64,000 bases of DNA, from the NCBI RefSeq assembly GCF_900103475.1, contig NZ_FNHG01000009.1, positions 47,905-111,904 of the forward strand, in the 5' to 3' direction. Positions 1 through 11,035 of the stretch are shown piece after piece; positions within the stretch are counted from its first letter, which is position 1, and the number at the start of each line of letters is the position of its first letter. A program made the translations under genes and the position numbers. The notes beneath the pieces are model-generated. The model ran no database searches, was not told where the DNA came from, and saw only the letters and a list, made by a program, of their open reading frames with translations. This DNA is from Maricaulis salignorans (GTDB lineage: Bacteria; Pseudomonadota; Alphaproteobacteria; Caulobacterales; Maricaulaceae).

Positions 1-2
1 GG

Positions 3-1361
3 ACCGACCGTCCGGCGGCGCCAATGGCGCAGATCAACCCTCAACCGATTGAATTTGCGGGCGAAGACCATAGCTCCAAACGCCAGCGCATCGGCATTGC
101 CGTCGAGCGCGGCGGCGCGGATGCCGCCGTCATCACGGCGCCGCCCTCGATCGCCTGGCTGTTCAATATCCGTGGCGGCGATGTCTCGCGCTCGCCCCTG
201 CCGCTCTCCTCCGCGATCATCAACAAGGACGGCACCGCCACCCTTTTCGTCGCTCCGGAAAAGATCACCGACGAAACCCGCAGCCATCTGGGAAACCAGA
301 TCGCCCTGCGTCCGGAAAGCGAATTCGAGGCCGGCCTGTCCGAGCTCGAGGGCAAGACCGTCCGCGTCGATCCGGCCACGGCCTCGGCCTGGGTGCTCGA
401 ACGCCTCGGTGCCGGCGGTGCACGCGTGCAGAAACTGGAAGATCCGGTGATGCGCCCGAAGGCGGTCAAGAACGCCGCCGAGATCGAAGGCTCACGCCAG
501 GCGCATATCCGAGATGGCGGCGCCATCGTCAAATTCCTGCACTGGCTCGACACAATCGCCCAGACCGGCGAAGTCGATGAAATCATCGCCGCACGCAAGC
601 TGGAATCGATCCGCAAGACCTTGCCCGAACTCAGAGATCTGTCCTTCGACACCATCTCCGGTGCCCAGGCCAATGGCGCCTTCGCGCATTACCGCGTCTC
701 CGAGGCGAGCAATCTGAAACTCGTGCCCGGTTCGCTCTATCTGGTTGATAGTGGCGGCCAATATCCCGATGGCACCACAGACATCACCCGCACCGTGCCG
801 ATCGGCCAGCCGACGGCGGAAATGCGCACCCAGTTCACCCGCGTCCTCAAGGGCCATATCGCCCTGTCGCGCGTGCGCTTTCCCAAGGGCACGACCGGCA
901 CCCAGCTCGACATCCTGGCCCGCCTGCCCCTGTGGGAAGCCGGCTTCGATTATGATCACGGCACCGGCCACGGCGTCGGCGCCTTCCTTGGCGTGCATGA
1001 AGGCCCGCAACGCATCGCCAAATCGCCCAATGCCGTCGCGCTGGAGCCGGGCATGATCCTGTCCAATGAGCCGGGCTATTACAAGGAAGGCGGCTATGGC
1101 ATCCGGATCGAGAACCTTCAGGTCGTCACCGAGGCCGAACTGATCGATGGCGGCGACCGGCCGATGCTCGGCTTTGAAAGCCTGACCATGGCGCCGATCC
1201 ATCGCGAGCTGATCGATGTCCCCTCACTGACCCCGGCCGAGCTTGAATGGCTTGACGCCTACCACGCCGAAGTGCGCCAACGCATCGCTCCGCTGGTCGA
1301 TGGCGAGGTCGCAGCCTGGCTGTACAGCGCGACCGAGCCGCTCGCAGGCGCCACCCCCTAG
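3..1361 (+). CDS. pepP: Xaa-Pro aminopeptidase (aminopeptidase P, M24B), 5'-truncated by window edge
   Basis: This cytosolic metallopeptidase should remove the N-terminal residue from peptides with proline in second position. The reading frame is open from base 3; the residues before the first ATG (TDRPAAPM) match the conserved WTDRPA stretch of long, three-domain aminopeptidase P. The ATG at 24 is therefore internal and the true N-terminus lies outside the window. The C-terminal pita-bread domain is complete: the metal ligands lie in VDSGGQYPDGTTDITRT (about 745-795), HGTGHGVG (about 958-981), SNEPGYY (about 1063-1083) and IRIENL (about 1099-1116). The stop overlaps the GTG of the next gene by one base (TAGTG), suggesting cotranscription. 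Family assignment is secure; substrate preference is inferred. Confidence 0.93.
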   Translation, partial: TDRPAAPMAQINPQPIEFAGEDHSSKRQRIGIAVERGGADAAVITAPPSIAWLFNIRGGDVSRSPLPLSSAIINKDGTATLFVAPEKITDETRSHLGNQIALRPESEFEAGLSELEGKTVRVDPATASAWVLERLGAGGARVQKLEDPVMRPKAVKNAAEIEGSRQAHIRDGGAIVKFLHWLDTIAQTGEVDEIIAARKLESIRKTLPELRDLSFDTISGAQANGAFAHYRVSEASNLKLVPGSLYLVDSGGQYPDGTTDITRTVPIGQPTAEMRTQFTRVLKGHIALSRVRFPKGTTGTQLDILARLPLWEAGFDYDHGTGHGVGAFLGVHEGPQRIAKSPNAVALEPGMILSNEPGYYKEGGYGIRIENLQVVTEAELIDGGDRPMLGFESLTMAPIHRELIDVPSLTPAELEWLDAYHAEVRQRIAPLVDGEVAAWLYSATEPLAGATP

Positions 1362-1888
1362 TGGCGCGCTTTGGTATCGTCCTTGCGGCACTGATCCTGA
1401 GCGGCTGTTTCTATTCGGAACGGCCGCTGATCACCCGCCGCGCGGCCGAGTTTCCGATCGCTGACGGGTTTTACACCCACACGCCCTATCTGACCGACGG
1501 CACCCCGTTCGACCAGCCGATGTGGCGCGGTGAGATTCGCCGGCGCGGCGTCAGCTATTATTCGGAAGTGGTGGATTTCCCGCACGAAAATGTCCGCCTG
1601 CGCGAACTCTCGCGCGGGATATATGTGGCGATGAAGCCCGATGACGACAACTGGGTCTATGGACTGGCCTGGGTCTATCCCAACGGCATCATCACCTATC
1701 ACCAACCGTCCTGCGCGGAGCTGGCGCAGTCCGTCCTCGATGATTACGACGTCACCCAGACCGAGGGCGAAGCGGGCTATTGCCGCGTCAATGACTGGGA
1801 CCGGCTCAGCGGGATCATGCTGAGCTATCTCGAGGCCGTGGGTGAGCCACGCATTGACGGCGTTTACCGGCTGGTCGAGGCGGATTGA
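1361..1888 (+). CDS. Small lipoprotein of unknown function
   Basis: The 175-residue product starts at a GTG that overlaps the aminopeptidase stop by one base. A short hydrophobic signal ends in the lipobox LSGC (Cys16), followed by a polar, aromatic-rich domain of about 155 residues, so it should be a lipid-anchored envelope protein. Four further cysteines lie in the mature part, two of them in PSCAEL and GYCRVND, and might form a disulfide. I do not recognise a family. Position and overlap suggest translation coupled to pepP, but a functional link is not evident. It ends 76 bases before the stop of the converging LytTR gene. Confidence 0.75.
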   Translation: MARFGIVLAALILSGCFYSERPLITRRAAEFPIADGFYTHTPYLTDGTPFDQPMWRGEIRRRGVSYYSEVVDFPHENVRLRELSRGIYVAMKPDDDNWVYGLAWVYPNGIITYHQPSCAELAQSVLDDYDVTQTEGEAGYCRVNDWDRLSGIMLSYLEAVGEPRIDGVYRLVEAD

Positions 1889-1964
1889 GCCTGCTGCGTC
1901 AAAGGGGTGTTGGGGTCTGCGAAGCATGAGCTTCGATTTCCGCCCTCACCGTCGAACAGCACTG

Positions 1965-3434
1965 CTACAGCAGTGCCCGTAAGGTCTGGACATGTTTCCG
2001 TCCGACCGGAATTTGCCTGCCAACGGTCAGGCTAAGCTCATAACGGCTGCCCTCATAGGTGTGGAGCGCGTCCACAACATCCAGATTGACCGCCCAGGAT
2101 CGGTGCACACGCTGAAAGGTTTCGGGCAAATGGTTCAAAACCTGGCTGAGGCCACGCCCGTCCAGGGTCACGGCATTATTGAGAGAGTGAATTTCGGTAT
2201 AATTGCCCGCGGCTTTCAAAAACAGGATCGCCTCGATCGGCAAAAAGCGCGTCCGCCCGGTTTCCGTCACGGCGAGGGTTTTGGGCTTTGCGACCTCCAC
2301 CGGCAGAGGGACAAGCACAAAATCATGTCGCAGAAGAGCGTGACCAAACAGGATGGTCGCCAGCAAATAGGCGCCCCGGTCGAGCAAATCCCCTGGCGCT
2401 ACCTGGCTGTAGACCGCGATGGCCACAAGCGGGATTGCGAGCAAGACCGCTGACTGGTCCGTGCGAAAACCTGTCCAGACTGACCAGAGCCCGGCTGCTC
2501 CGGCCAAAAGGCCAATGGCTATGGCGGAGCGTGCATCGTACCCGCTGGACGCCAACACCCCTGTGGCGGCCAACAGGACGGCGCCCCAGAAAACAAGGCG
2601 CAGCCATCGCGGTGGAGCCGACCATCGCAAAAGCCCATAGCGCAACAGGCTGGCGCCAAAGACAAAGAAACCTGTGAGCTGGATGGCCTGTCGTGGCTGA
2701 TGCCAGTCATAGGGATAGTTGATGAGCGCGCGGGATATTTCTGCGCCACCCGCGATCAACAACCCCGTCAATGCTATGATCAACCATTGGCCCGGCGGGT
2801 ATTTTCGGGCGCGGGAGAGATGAGCCGCCAACAAGGTCAGGCCGGCCAAGGCGCCCGCCACAAGGATGATGGGTCCATAGTATCGCAGAGGGCGCCGCGC
2901 ATCGTCGCGATACGGCAAAATGGAGAGCGTCTGGAAGAGTATCGCGGGCTGGTACCCCGCGTGATGACTCGAATAGTGCAGCATGACCCGATTGCCCTCA
3001 TCGCCAATCAAGCCGGACGGAATCGCAAACAGGCCGTCAATTTGCCCGGCCTGCTCGTCGTGCGGCGCGTATCCCGGGACACCTTTCGAACCGATCAGCA
3101 CGCCGTTGAAATAGACATCGGCCGAAAATGGGCCGCCCATCTGGATCGCCAATGGACGATCACGCGGGAGCTCTCGGGCCGGCGACCACCGCAGCCAGGC
3201 ATCTGTTTGCGGATCTGGCAGATCGGCAAAATCGAGGGTTTCGGCCTCTCCCCAAGCAGAATCTGAATCCAGCGGAGCCGTCGCGCGGAACTCAACTGTC
3301 TCGGCGGAGTCGATGACGCGCGGGGTGACGGACTGTCCGGTCAGGGCGAGAATCCCGATCGCAACCAGCAGAACGATGCAAACCTCAACGAGTCTCTCAA
3401 AGAGCTTTTTCGCAATGAGTTGTTCATCATCCAT
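1965..3434 (-). CDS. Membrane-anchored LytTR-domain transcriptional regulator
   Basis: The 489-residue protein begins with a transmembrane helix (about residues 15-34). A periplasmic segment (about 40-180) follows that looks like a beta-rich sensory domain, then six or seven membrane helices (about 185-375), and finally a C-terminal LytTR DNA-binding domain (about 385-489). LytTR hallmarks visible are ILFLKAAGNYTEIH, FQRVHRSWAVNL and IPVGRKH. The order resembles 7TMR-DISM receptors, but with a DNA-binding output instead of a kinase, making it a one-component regulator that would bind DNA while in the inner membrane. It is divergent from the serine hydrolase gene at 3781 with a 346-base gap, so that gene is a plausible target. 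The ligand is unknown. LytTR call strong; DISM-like ectodomain is inference. Confidence 0.88.
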   Translation of the reverse strand: MDDEQLIAKKLFERLVEVCIVLLVAIGILALTGQSVTPRVIDSAETVEFRATAPLDSDSAWGEAETLDFADLPDPQTDAWLRWSPARELPRDRPLAIQMGGPFSADVYFNGVLIGSKGVPGYAPHDEQAGQIDGLFAIPSGLIGDEGNRVMLHYSSHHAGYQPAILFQTLSILPYRDDARRPLRYYGPIILVAGALAGLTLLAAHLSRARKYPPGQWLIIALTGLLIAGGAEISRALINYPYDWHQPRQAIQLTGFFVFGASLLRYGLLRWSAPPRWLRLVFWGAVLLAATGVLASSGYDARSAIAIGLLAGAAGLWSVWTGFRTDQSAVLLAIPLVAIAVYSQVAPGDLLDRGAYLLATILFGHALLRHDFVLVPLPVEVAKPKTLAVTETGRTRFLPIEAILFLKAAGNYTEIHSLNNAVTLDGRGLSQVLNHLPETFQRVHRSWAVNLDVVDALHTYEGSRYELSLTVGRQIPVGRKHVQTLRALL

Positions 3435-3780
3435 GCGAGCAGTTCGTCATTTTTTGCTATCGCTGGCAAGGCGGCAGGGGCATTAGCGGCGCACCAACCA
3501 GCCAGAATCAGGAGTGAAACCCATGCTGCCTGCAACGATAGGTGCCTTCCCGCGTCATGTCACAGGAAGCCCGATGTTGGCGTCAGAGATCTGAAGGCGG
3601 CGCGTCGACCGGGTGCTTGCCTGGTCGCATGGGCAATGGCATCTGGACGAGGTTTTGTGACCATGAATGGCATCACTTGCTCTGTGTGGCGTGGCGTCCA
3701 CACATCGCACCACCACCGCGAGAACGAACATCCACCGACCCGATCCCACCTGTGCTCGGGGCTCTACAGGAACTGTGCCT
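3435..3780. other. Divergent intergenic region, no gene seen
   Basis: This 346-base gap separates the divergent LytTR regulator and serine hydrolase genes and must hold both promoters. I found no convincing small gene, RNA gene or strong palindrome. A 23-codon reading frame from the ATG at 3522 looks superficially like a methionine-synthase N-terminus (LPATIGAFPR) but ends at once. LytTR sites are usually imperfect direct repeats; none stands out by eye. Confidence 0.5.
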
Positions 3781-5082
3781 ATGCGTAGCTATCTTTTGCT
3801 TGTTGTGTCCGCCCTCGCCGCAATTGCGGCCTGGGCTGCACTCATTTTCACCGGGACCGTGAATGGCTGGACCCGCACCGCCCTCGCCGAGCCGGGCGAT
3901 GTGAGCGGCTTTCTGCAGGCCGCCACCGAAATGATCGACACCGACCATCATGGCAATCTTGGATTTGCTATGCTGGAAAATGGTGAAATCGCCGGAGAAT
4001 ATTATGTCTCCGTTGGCGCGCCGATTGACCGCGACACCAGTTTTCAGGTGGCATCCTTGAGCAAATGGATTTCGGCGGTCGGCATCATGGCGCTGGTCGA
4101 GGACGGGACCATTGATCTGGACACACCAATCTCATCCTATCTGCACAGCTGGCAATTGCCCCAAGGCGAGTTCGACAATGACGGCGTCACAGTGCGCCGC
4201 CTGCTCAGCCATACCGCTGGTTTGACTGACGGTCTGGGTTATGGCGGGTTTGCGCCGGGGCAGGACATTCAGCCGCTGACCGAGTCGCTGACACATGCTT
4301 CTGACGCCTCTCCTGGCGCTGATGGCCGGGTCCGCGTCGGTCTCGAGCCCGGCACACAGTTCGAATATTCCGGCGGTGGCTATTCCCTGCTGCAATTACT
4401 GATCGAGGACGTTACTGGCGAGCCGTTCGAAACCTATATGCAGCGCACAGTCTTCCAGCCCCTGGGCATGGAGAACTCGACCTATATCGATGAGGTCAGC
4501 GATAACGGCAATCGGGCGGCCCTCTACGATGTCGATGGTACGGAGGCGATCCGCTACCGCTTCGCCGGGCTGGCCCCGACCGCACTCAACAGCTCGACCG
4601 CCGATATGGTGCGTTTCCTCCAGTCAAATTTGGCAAACACGGCCGGCGGCATGGCCCGGCCCCACATTCTGCAACCCCAGACCCTTGCCCTGATGCGCCA
4701 ACCGGAAGCCTCGCAATTCGGACTCGAAATCTGGGGTCTCGGCACCATTCTCTACGCACCAAACGGCCAGGGGGATTTCATCGCCGGACATGACGGCAGC
4801 AATGACCCCGCGATCAATTCCGCCGTTCGTTACGATCCGGCAAGTGGCGACGGTATTGTCGTGCTGGAAAGCGGAAACCGTTCTCTCGCCACCCGGATCG
4901 CCGGAGAGTGGGTGTTTTGGCAAAGCCACGAGCTCGATGTCCTGAGCTTCACGGGTATCGCTGAAAACATGATTCTGACGATCCTGGCCGGTGCCCTCGT
5001 TATAGTCCTCATCACGATCATCTTTGCCGCAAGCCTGGCGTGGCGCCGCCGACGGCGACGCCGCCGCGCTGCTGCGGCGTAA
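3781..5082 (+). CDS. Beta-lactamase-family serine hydrolase (class C / S12 type), membrane anchored
   Basis: The 433-residue product has the penicillin-binding-protein/class C beta-lactamase fold. The nucleophile motif SLSK is in QVASLSKW, a Tyr-Ser-Gly motif (EYSGGGYS) marks the second active-site element, and HDGSND takes the place of the KTG box. Typical roles are D-amino-acid esterase, peptidase or transpeptidase-like activity. An N-terminal membrane helix (residues 3-22) and a C-terminal helix (about 393-418), followed by eight arginines and four alanines, suggest a periplasmic domain tethered at both ends. The ATG at 3781 is preferred over an upstream in-frame ATG at 3667 because it directly precedes the hydrophobic signal and has AGGAA upstream. 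True drug resistance is not implied. Confidence 0.88.
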   Translation: MRSYLLLVVSALAAIAAWAALIFTGTVNGWTRTALAEPGDVSGFLQAATEMIDTDHHGNLGFAMLENGEIAGEYYVSVGAPIDRDTSFQVASLSKWISAVGIMALVEDGTIDLDTPISSYLHSWQLPQGEFDNDGVTVRRLLSHTAGLTDGLGYGGFAPGQDIQPLTESLTHASDASPGADGRVRVGLEPGTQFEYSGGGYSLLQLLIEDVTGEPFETYMQRTVFQPLGMENSTYIDEVSDNGNRAALYDVDGTEAIRYRFAGLAPTALNSSTADMVRFLQSNLANTAGGMARPHILQPQTLALMRQPEASQFGLEIWGLGTILYAPNGQGDFIAGHDGSNDPAINSAVRYDPASGDGIVVLESGNRSLATRIAGEWVFWQSHELDVLSFTGIAENMILTILAGALVIVLITIIFAASLAWRRRRRRRRAAAA

Positions 5083-5125
5083 CGCCGGGCTGGCGCGAAG
5101 CGGCGGGGGTAAAGGACAGGATCGC

Positions 5126-7267
<2,142 letters not shown>

Positions 7268-7345
7268 CTAGCCGGTTCCGGGCGCATTGTGGAGCGTTTG
7301 TCCGCGAGGTCGAGCGCGCGCTCACACCGCTTTGCAGTCAGCCCC

Positions 7346-9043
7346 TCAGGCCTCGACCGCCATCAGCTGGTCCGCCTGGGCCCGGGCCGCATCGGTGACT
7401 TCGGCACCGGAGAGCATGCGGGCGATCTCCTCGCGGCGGGCATCGCCATCGAGCTGGATCAGGACGGTGCGGACACCGTTCTTGCCATCATCTTCCTTGA
7501 CGATCTTCCAGTGATGATCAGCCAGGGCAGCAACTTGCGGACTGTGGGTGACCACGAGGGTCTGGCCGGTTTTTGCCAGGCGTTTCAGCCGCCGGCCGAC
7601 TGCATCGGCGACGGCGCCGCCGACACCCTGATCAACCTCGTCGAACACCAGGACACGGCCATCATCATCGCCGGCGAGCGCCACTTTCAGCGCCAGGCCA
7701 AAGCGCGACAGCTCACCGCCAGAGGCGATCTTGTCGAGGGCCCCGAAGGGCGCACCCGGATTGGTCGAGACCTCGAAGCGGACGCTGTCGCAACCTTCCG
7801 GCCCGCCATGCTCGGCGTCGGTGACCAAAGCGACGCGAAACTGGGCCTTGTCCATTTTCAACGGCGGCAATTCGGACGCCACAGCCGCAGCAAGCTTTTG
7901 CGCCGCGCCATCGCGTGAGCGTGTCAGGGCACCGGCGGCATCGCGATAGAGAGCCTCGGCCGCCTGCACGCTCTTTTCGGCCTCGGCGATACGCTCACCG
8001 GCATTCTCGATCGCATCGAGCTGTTCGGCGAAACGGGTCTGCAGGGCGGGCAATTCCTCAATCGCGACTTCATGCTTGCGGGCCAGGGCGCGCAGGGCGA
8101 ATAATCGCTCCTCGACGCTTTCCAGCCGGCCCGGCTCAACCTCGAAGGCACGCGCCGCGTCGGAGAGCGCATCGCCGGCTTCGGAAAACTCGATCAGCGC
8201 CCGCTCGATCGCCGCCGACGCCCGGTCGAGGGCCGAACCGGCATCACCGCCCGCGCTGCCGATCTGGTCACGCACGCGTTCCAGGCCGCGCACAGCGGTG
8301 TTGAGCCGGCCCTCAAGCCCGCCACCATCTCCGGCCAGCGCGTCCTGGGCTTCCTGCAGATCGCCGAGCGCCCGCTCGGCCGCCATCAGAAACTGGCGCT
8401 CCTCGGCCAGCGCTTCTTCCTCGCCGGGACGCGGCTGCATCTTGTCGATCTCGGCGAGCGCATGGCGCAGGAAATCCTGCTCCTCGGTCGAGGCGGAATG
8501 TGCCCGCACCAGTTCATCGAGGCTGTTGCGTGCGGTCGACACTGTCGCCCAGGCCTTGCGACAGGCGTCGCGCAGCTGTGCATTGCCGGCATAGATATCG
8601 AGTTGACCGCGATGGGTTTTCGGGTCGAGCAGACCGCGGCCATCATGCTGGCCGTGCACTTCAACGAGGACATCGCCGAGGGAGCGCAGCAGGCCAATAC
8701 TGGCGGGCTGGTCATTGATATGGGCGCGGCTGCGGCCATCCTCGGCGAGGCGGCGGCGCAGGATCAAGGCTTCACCAGGCTCGACCACCAGGCCGGCCTC
8801 TTCGAGCACAGCCCAGGCGGCATGCCCCGGGGCGAGATCAAATTCAGCGGTGGCCGAGGCTTCATCCGTGCCGGCGCGAACCAGGCCACGCTCGGCGCGT
8901 TCGCCTGCGGCCAGGCCGAGGGCGCCCAGAAGAATGGACTTACCGGCACCGGTTTCGCCCGTCAGCGCACACAGACCCCGGTCAAAGCCGGCATCGAGGC
9001 TGTCGATGAGCACAACATTCCGGATCGAGAGCGATTGCAGCAT
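7346..9043 (-). CDS. recN: DNA repair protein RecN
   Basis: This 565-residue SMC-like ATPase acts in recombinational repair of double-strand breaks. The N-terminal Walker A motif GETGAGKS (about residues 29-36), long coiled-coil-forming arms in the middle and the C-terminal signature SGGELSR with the Walker B VLVFDEVDQGVGG are all present. Length is normal for RecN. It sits 28 bases after bamD and before ligA, an order seen in many alphaproteobacteria. No LexA-type operator was recognised upstream. Confidence 0.97.
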   Translation of the reverse strand: MLQSLSIRNVVLIDSLDAGFDRGLCALTGETGAGKSILLGALGLAAGERAERGLVRAGTDEASATAEFDLAPGHAAWAVLEEAGLVVEPGEALILRRRLAEDGRSRAHINDQPASIGLLRSLGDVLVEVHGQHDGRGLLDPKTHRGQLDIYAGNAQLRDACRKAWATVSTARNSLDELVRAHSASTEEQDFLRHALAEIDKMQPRPGEEEALAEERQFLMAAERALGDLQEAQDALAGDGGGLEGRLNTAVRGLERVRDQIGSAGGDAGSALDRASAAIERALIEFSEAGDALSDAARAFEVEPGRLESVEERLFALRALARKHEVAIEELPALQTRFAEQLDAIENAGERIAEAEKSVQAAEALYRDAAGALTRSRDGAAQKLAAAVASELPPLKMDKAQFRVALVTDAEHGGPEGCDSVRFEVSTNPGAPFGALDKIASGGELSRFGLALKVALAGDDDGRVLVFDEVDQGVGGAVADAVGRRLKRLAKTGQTLVVTHSPQVAALADHHWKIVKEDDGKNGVRTVLIQLDGDARREEIARMLSGAEVTDAARAQADQLMAVEA

Positions 9044-9070
9044 TCAGGGCGATCGCACCTCCTGCCCGAC

Positions 9071-9910
9071 CTAGCCGAAGATGCGCTGCATGGCGCGTTC
9101 AATGAAGGATGGATCACGCTGATTGACAGCATCTTCGATCGCAATGCCTTCGCGCGTCAGCAGGTTATAGCTGTTTTGATACCAGTCGCTGCCCGGGAAG
9201 TTATACCCCAGAACCGACGCGACCTGGGTCGCCTCGCTATCGAGGCCAAGGGCCACATAAGCCTCGACCAGGCGGTGCAGCGCCTCGGGAACATGTGATG
9301 TTGTGCCGTAGTCGCGCACGACATTCTGGAAGCGATTGACCGCAGCGAGATGATAATTGCGGCGCAGATACCAGCGGCCGATATCCATTTCCTTGCCGGC
9401 GAGGTGATCGCGCGTCATGTCGATTTTCAGGCGCGCATCCGTCGCGTAACGGCTTTCGGGATAGCGGCGGACCACCTGCTGCAGCGCATCGAGCGCCTGT
9501 TGCGTGATCTGCTGGTCGCGGCCCACATCGACGATCTGCTCGAAATAGCTGATCGCGATGAGATAATAGGCATAGGGCGCGCTGCGATTGCCGGGATGTA
9601 GCGAGATGAAGCGGCGGGCGTCGGAGACGGCCTCGTCATATTTGTTGGCCTGGTAATTGGCGAAGGCCGCCATCAGCATCGAGCGCCGGGCCCACTCGGA
9701 ATAGGGATGCTGACGCTCGACTTCGTCGAACTGGGCGGCGGCAAGCTGATACTGGCCACGCTCCATCGTCGCAAAGGCGTCGGCATAGATCAGCTCAGCC
9801 GGCCGCTCGACATAAGCTACCGAAGTATCCGGTCCATTTGCGCAGGCCGCGACAAGAACGGACAGGAAAAGTGTCGGCAACAAACGCGGCAAGAAGGTCA
9901 TATTGAACAC
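9071..9910 (-). CDS. bamD: Outer membrane assembly lipoprotein BamD
   Basis: This 279-residue lipoprotein is the essential TPR-type subunit of the Bam complex that inserts beta-barrel proteins in the outer membrane. The signal ends in LVAAC (Cys23). The TPR region begins at ELIYADAFATMERGQY and includes the conserved HPYSEWARRSMLMAAFANY segment and YPESRYA. The ATG at 9910 is followed by a second Met at codon 4, so the start could be 9 bases later. It is the gene formerly called comL and follows lpxC in the same block. Confidence 0.95.
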   Translation of the reverse strand: MFNMTFLPRLLPTLFLSVLVAACANGPDTSVAYVERPAELIYADAFATMERGQYQLAAAQFDEVERQHPYSEWARRSMLMAAFANYQANKYDEAVSDARRFISLHPGNRSAPYAYYLIAISYFEQIVDVGRDQQITQQALDALQQVVRRYPESRYATDARLKIDMTRDHLAGKEMDIGRWYLRRNYHLAAVNRFQNVVRDYGTTSHVPEALHRLVEAYVALGLDSEATQVASVLGYNFPGSDWYQNSYNLLTREGIAIEDAVNQRDPSFIERAMQRIFG

Positions 9911-10011
9911 GGCTCAGCAGCTAGGGCGGTCGAATGACCGCCGGTCCAGAAAAGCTTGTAGCGGATCATGCGCCGCGACAAAAGTGCCGCGTCAGGTCAA
10001 CCGCCGCAATA
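9911..10011 (-). terminator. Possible hairpin between lpxC and bamD
   Basis: Within this 101-base gap a 7-bp perfect stem, GGCGGTC/GACCGCC with a four-base loop (9924-9941), lies just upstream of bamD. It has no following T-tract on the minus strand, so it is at best an attenuating or RNA-processing structure rather than a clear intrinsic terminator. Confidence 0.25.
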
Positions 10012-10938
10012 TCAGGAGTTGGCCATCGCCACGTCGTGCTGGCAAGCGTCACGCACTGTAACCATTTTCCAGGCGGACTTGTCGGCCAGCAATGCACGCA
10101 GTGCCAGATTATTGATCGCATGACCGGGACGCTGGGCGTGGTAGCGGCCGATAATCGGCGCACCGGCCAGGTAGAGATCGCCCAGCGCATCAAGCGCCTT
10201 GTGCCGTGCAAACTCATCGTCGAAGCGCAGCCCTTCAGGGTTTGCGACACCGTCATCATCGAGCACGACAGCATTTTCCATCGACCCGCCCCGCGCCAGA
10301 CCGGCGGCCAGCAGCGCATCGAGATCCTTGCGGAAACCGAAGGTACGGGCTGCGGCAATATCGGCGGAGAAGATTTCCGGAGTGACTTCGAACACGCAGG
10401 TCTGATTGCCGACCGCGCTGTGCTCAAAATTGATTTCGACTTCGATCATCGAGCTCAGGGCCGGCAGAAAACTGGCCCGGCGGCCTTCCGATTCGACGAC
10501 GACCGGCTTGAGAACCTGGATCGCCCGGCGCGGCGCGGCGAGTTGTTTCAGACCGACGCGATTGACCAGATCGACGAAAGGCGCCGAGGAGCCATCCATC
10601 ACCGGCAATTCGGGACCATCGATCTCGACAACGGCGTCATCGACACCGAGCCCGGCCAGGGCTGCCATCAAATGCTCAACCGTCGCAACCGAGGCCCCTG
10701 CCTCATTGGCGATGGTTGTGCCCAGGCGGACTGTGGTGACATTATCGGCCAGCGCCGCGATCCGGTTGTCACGATCGGTGATGTCGGAACGTACAAAGCT
10801 GATACCGGCGCCGGTAGAGGCCGGTTTCAGGACCAGGCGGACACGCTCGCCGGTGTGGAGACCAATGCCTGCGCACACTACAGGTGCCGCCAATGTTTGC
10901 CGGTAAATCACAACACAACGCCGTCTGTTCTGGGTCAA
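10012..10938 (-). CDS. lpxC: UDP-3-O-acyl-N-acetylglucosamine deacetylase
   Basis: LpxC catalyses the committed zinc-dependent step of lipid A synthesis in the cytosol. Zinc ligands are visible as His89 in TVEHLMAAL, and His246 and Asp250 in DEFARHKALDALGD. The substrate loop motif ELPVMDGSS follows the first ligand. At 308 residues the length is normal. It lies downstream of ftsZ as in E. coli, separated by 97 bases, and presumably links outer-membrane synthesis to the division cluster. Confidence 0.98.
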   Translation of the reverse strand: MTQNRRRCVVIYRQTLAAPVVCAGIGLHTGERVRLVLKPASTGAGISFVRSDITDRDNRIAALADNVTTVRLGTTIANEAGASVATVEHLMAALAGLGVDDAVVEIDGPELPVMDGSSAPFVDLVNRVGLKQLAAPRRAIQVLKPVVVESEGRRASFLPALSSMIEVEINFEHSAVGNQTCVFEVTPEIFSADIAAARTFGFRKDLDALLAAGLARGGSMENAVVLDDDGVANPEGLRFDDEFARHKALDALGDLYLAGAPIIGRYHAQRPGHAINNLALRALLADKSAWKMVTVRDACQHDVAMANS

Positions 10939-11035
10939 TAATCAGCGACTTGCGTCGCCCCTCGCCTGCACAGAACGACATGCCGGGTCATCATTCAACT
11001 AAAGCTTTGTTGCGATTTGTTACGCGCCCGCCCGA

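Noticed and set aside
3522..3593. Short frame beginning LPATIGAFPR that recalls a methionine synthase N-terminus
   Set aside because: It stops after 23 codons and nothing similar follows, so the likeness is chance.
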